Shown here one piece after another: positions 4,595 through 5,535 of a stretch of DNA of 5,535 nt (within the stretch, counting starts at the first letter, position 1; every line of letters begins with the position of its first letter). The DNA is from JBFWWW01 sp050245975 (GTDB taxonomy: Bacteria; Pseudomonadota; Alphaproteobacteria; Rhizobiales; Hyphomicrobiaceae), in NCBI GenBank assembly GCA_050245975.1, contig JBFWWW010000219.1, positions 1 to 5,535 on the forward strand, given 5' to 3'. The position numbers were made by a program, and so were the translations under genes. Under the pieces are notes generated by a model. That model made no database searches and was not told the DNA's origin. It saw only the letters and a program-made list of their open reading frames with translations.

Positions 4595-5535
4595 TCACGC
4601 GGCAAGGCTGGCGAGCACCACCTCGCGCACGACGCGGATCGGCGGCATCCATTGGTTCTCCGTGCCGTAGTTGCCCGCCGTTACAGCGATGGCCAGCTTG
4701 ATGTTGGGCAGCACGAACAGCCGCTGCCCGCCCTCGCCGAAGCAGCCCCACCAGCGCTCGAGATGCGCCGCCGCCCAGCCCGCCGGCTTGCCGTAGGCGA
4801 AGTCGCCCAGGTACCACTGGTAGCCGTAGCGGCGCTGCTCGTCGACACTGACGAAATCCGTGGTGACCTGCCTGATCCAGGCCGCGGGTATGACGGCGCG
4901 ACCGTCCATCATGCCCCCGTCCGCCATCGTCATGCCGATGCGCGCCAGATCGCGCGGCGCCATGCGCAGGCCGGAGGCGGCAAACGGGTCACCCTTGCCG
5001 TCGGCGAGCCATTCCGTCGGTCCCAGTCCCAGCGGATCGAACAGCGCCTCGCGGGCGAACCGGTGCAGAGGCTTGCCGGTTCCCCGCGCGATCAGCCGCG
5101 CCAGGAGCGCCGTGGCGCCGCCGCTGTAGTTCCAGTGCCTGCCCGGCTCCTGAATCACGCGCCGCTCGAGGATGTAGCGATAGCGGTCCGGCGCCATGTC
5201 CATCGCGATCTCGCCGTTGACCGGATTCGAGTAGGGAATGCTGGTCTCGTCCCAGTCCGTGCCCATCGTCATGGTCAGCACATGATGGATGGTGATGGCC
5301 TGGCGCGCCGCGTCCGCGGCAAGATCGGGATACTCGGGGAACGAGGCGTAGAGCGGCGCGTCTGGCGGCGGCACCTTGCCCTGCGCCAGCGCAATGCCGT
5401 AGAGCAGCCCGACGATGCTTTTCGACACCGAGCGCATGTCGTGCTGCGTGTCGGGCTTGAAGGCGACCCGGCCCAGCGGGCGGCCGCGGGCATTGTCCTC
5501 GGCCTCGAAATAGCGCTCGAACACCAGCCGGTCAT
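4595..5535 (-). CDS. Class C beta-lactamase-like serine hydrolase, 5' end outside window
   Basis: This is a penicillin-binding-protein / class C beta-lactamase fold serine hydrolase (PF00144 type; the group includes esterases, DD-peptidases and amidases). The frame is open to the window edge, with DRLVFERYF at its start, which is normal internal family sequence. The GTG at 5524 is therefore internal and the start lies beyond the window, so any signal peptide is not visible. Counting from that Val codon, the SxxK motif is SVSK (Ser32-Lys35) in DMRSVSKSIVGLLYGIALAQ. The second motif is NYSGG (Tyr133, with YSG in place of the class C YAN). The position of the usual KTG/HxG box is filled by GEGGQRLFVLP (about 263-273). 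A WDE segment (91-93) and NYGTENQW near the end also fit the family. True beta-lactamase activity is unlikely from the altered boxes. The stop lies three bases from that of the convergent kinase gene. Confidence 0.93.
   Translation of the reverse strand, partial: DRLVFERYFEAEDNARGRPLGRVAFKPDTQHDMRSVSKSIVGLLYGIALAQGKVPPPDAPLYASFPEYPDLAADAARQAITIHHVLTMTMGTDWDETSIPYSNPVNGEIAMDMAPDRYRYILERRVIQEPGRHWNYSGGATALLARLIARGTGKPLHRFAREALFDPLGLGPTEWLADGKGDPFAASGLRMAPRDLARIGMTMADGGMMDGRAVIPAAWIRQVTTDFVSVDEQRRYGYQWYLGDFAYGKPAGWAAAHLERWWGCFGEGGQRLFVLPNIKLAIAVTAGNYGTENQWMPPIRVVREVVLASLAA

Noticed and set aside
4056..4701. Two plus-strand frames overlapping the kinase gene in other frames
   Set aside because: Both are Arg/Ala-rich shadows crossing the kinase stop into the opposing gene. 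The kinase frame itself has all family motifs.
1..5535. A new defence, mobile or biosynthetic system
   Set aside because: Every gene falls in a common enzyme or unknown-function family. There are no nucleases, integrases, transposases, attachment sites, toxin pairs or RNA-array features on either strand.

Overview
The window looks like ordinary chromosomal DNA from a high-GC alphaproteobacterium. The best taxonomic clue is the first gene. It encodes a ribosomal protein bS21 with the alphaproteobacterial core (GIFREMKLRNYYEKPSEKR) and a long glycine-rich tail. GC-rich third codon positions fit, and they also explain the many long open frames antisense to real genes. The genus cannot be fixed from this sequence.

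Layout, left to right. (1) The 3' part of rpsU (+) ends at 281 and is followed by a strong hairpin with T-runs on both strands, which probably terminates both rpsU and the gene cluster facing it. (2) Three small genes lie on the minus strand, read right to left: a VOC/glyoxalase-like protein (1280-1714), a PhnB-like VOC protein (769-1254) and a DUF427 protein (356-739). Gaps of 54 or fewer bases suggest one transcript. A membrane-anchored alpha/beta hydrolase (1822-2634, minus) lies 107 bases upstream and may or may not belong to it. (3) A 187-base divergent spacer separates the hydrolase from two plus-strand genes: an exported, mostly helical DUF3829-like protein (2825-3742) and a kinase of the streptomycin 6-phosphotransferase / hydroxyurea-kinase family (3785-4591). 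(4) A class C beta-lactamase-like serine hydrolase on the minus strand (4595 to the window edge) converges on the kinase with only three bases between the stop codons. Its 5' end lies outside the window.

Apart from bS21 in translation, these are accessory housekeeping or stress-type genes: small-molecule enzymes, hydrolases and a periplasmic helical protein. No shared pathway can be shown. I found no mobile element, integrase, tRNA, CRISPR array, phage gene or toxin-antitoxin pair, and no convincing sign of a new multi-gene system. The points most worth following up are the bS21 Gly/Arg tail, the shared terminator, the VOC-VOC-DUF427 cluster, the intact antibiotic-kinase-family gene and the altered third motif of the serine hydrolase.
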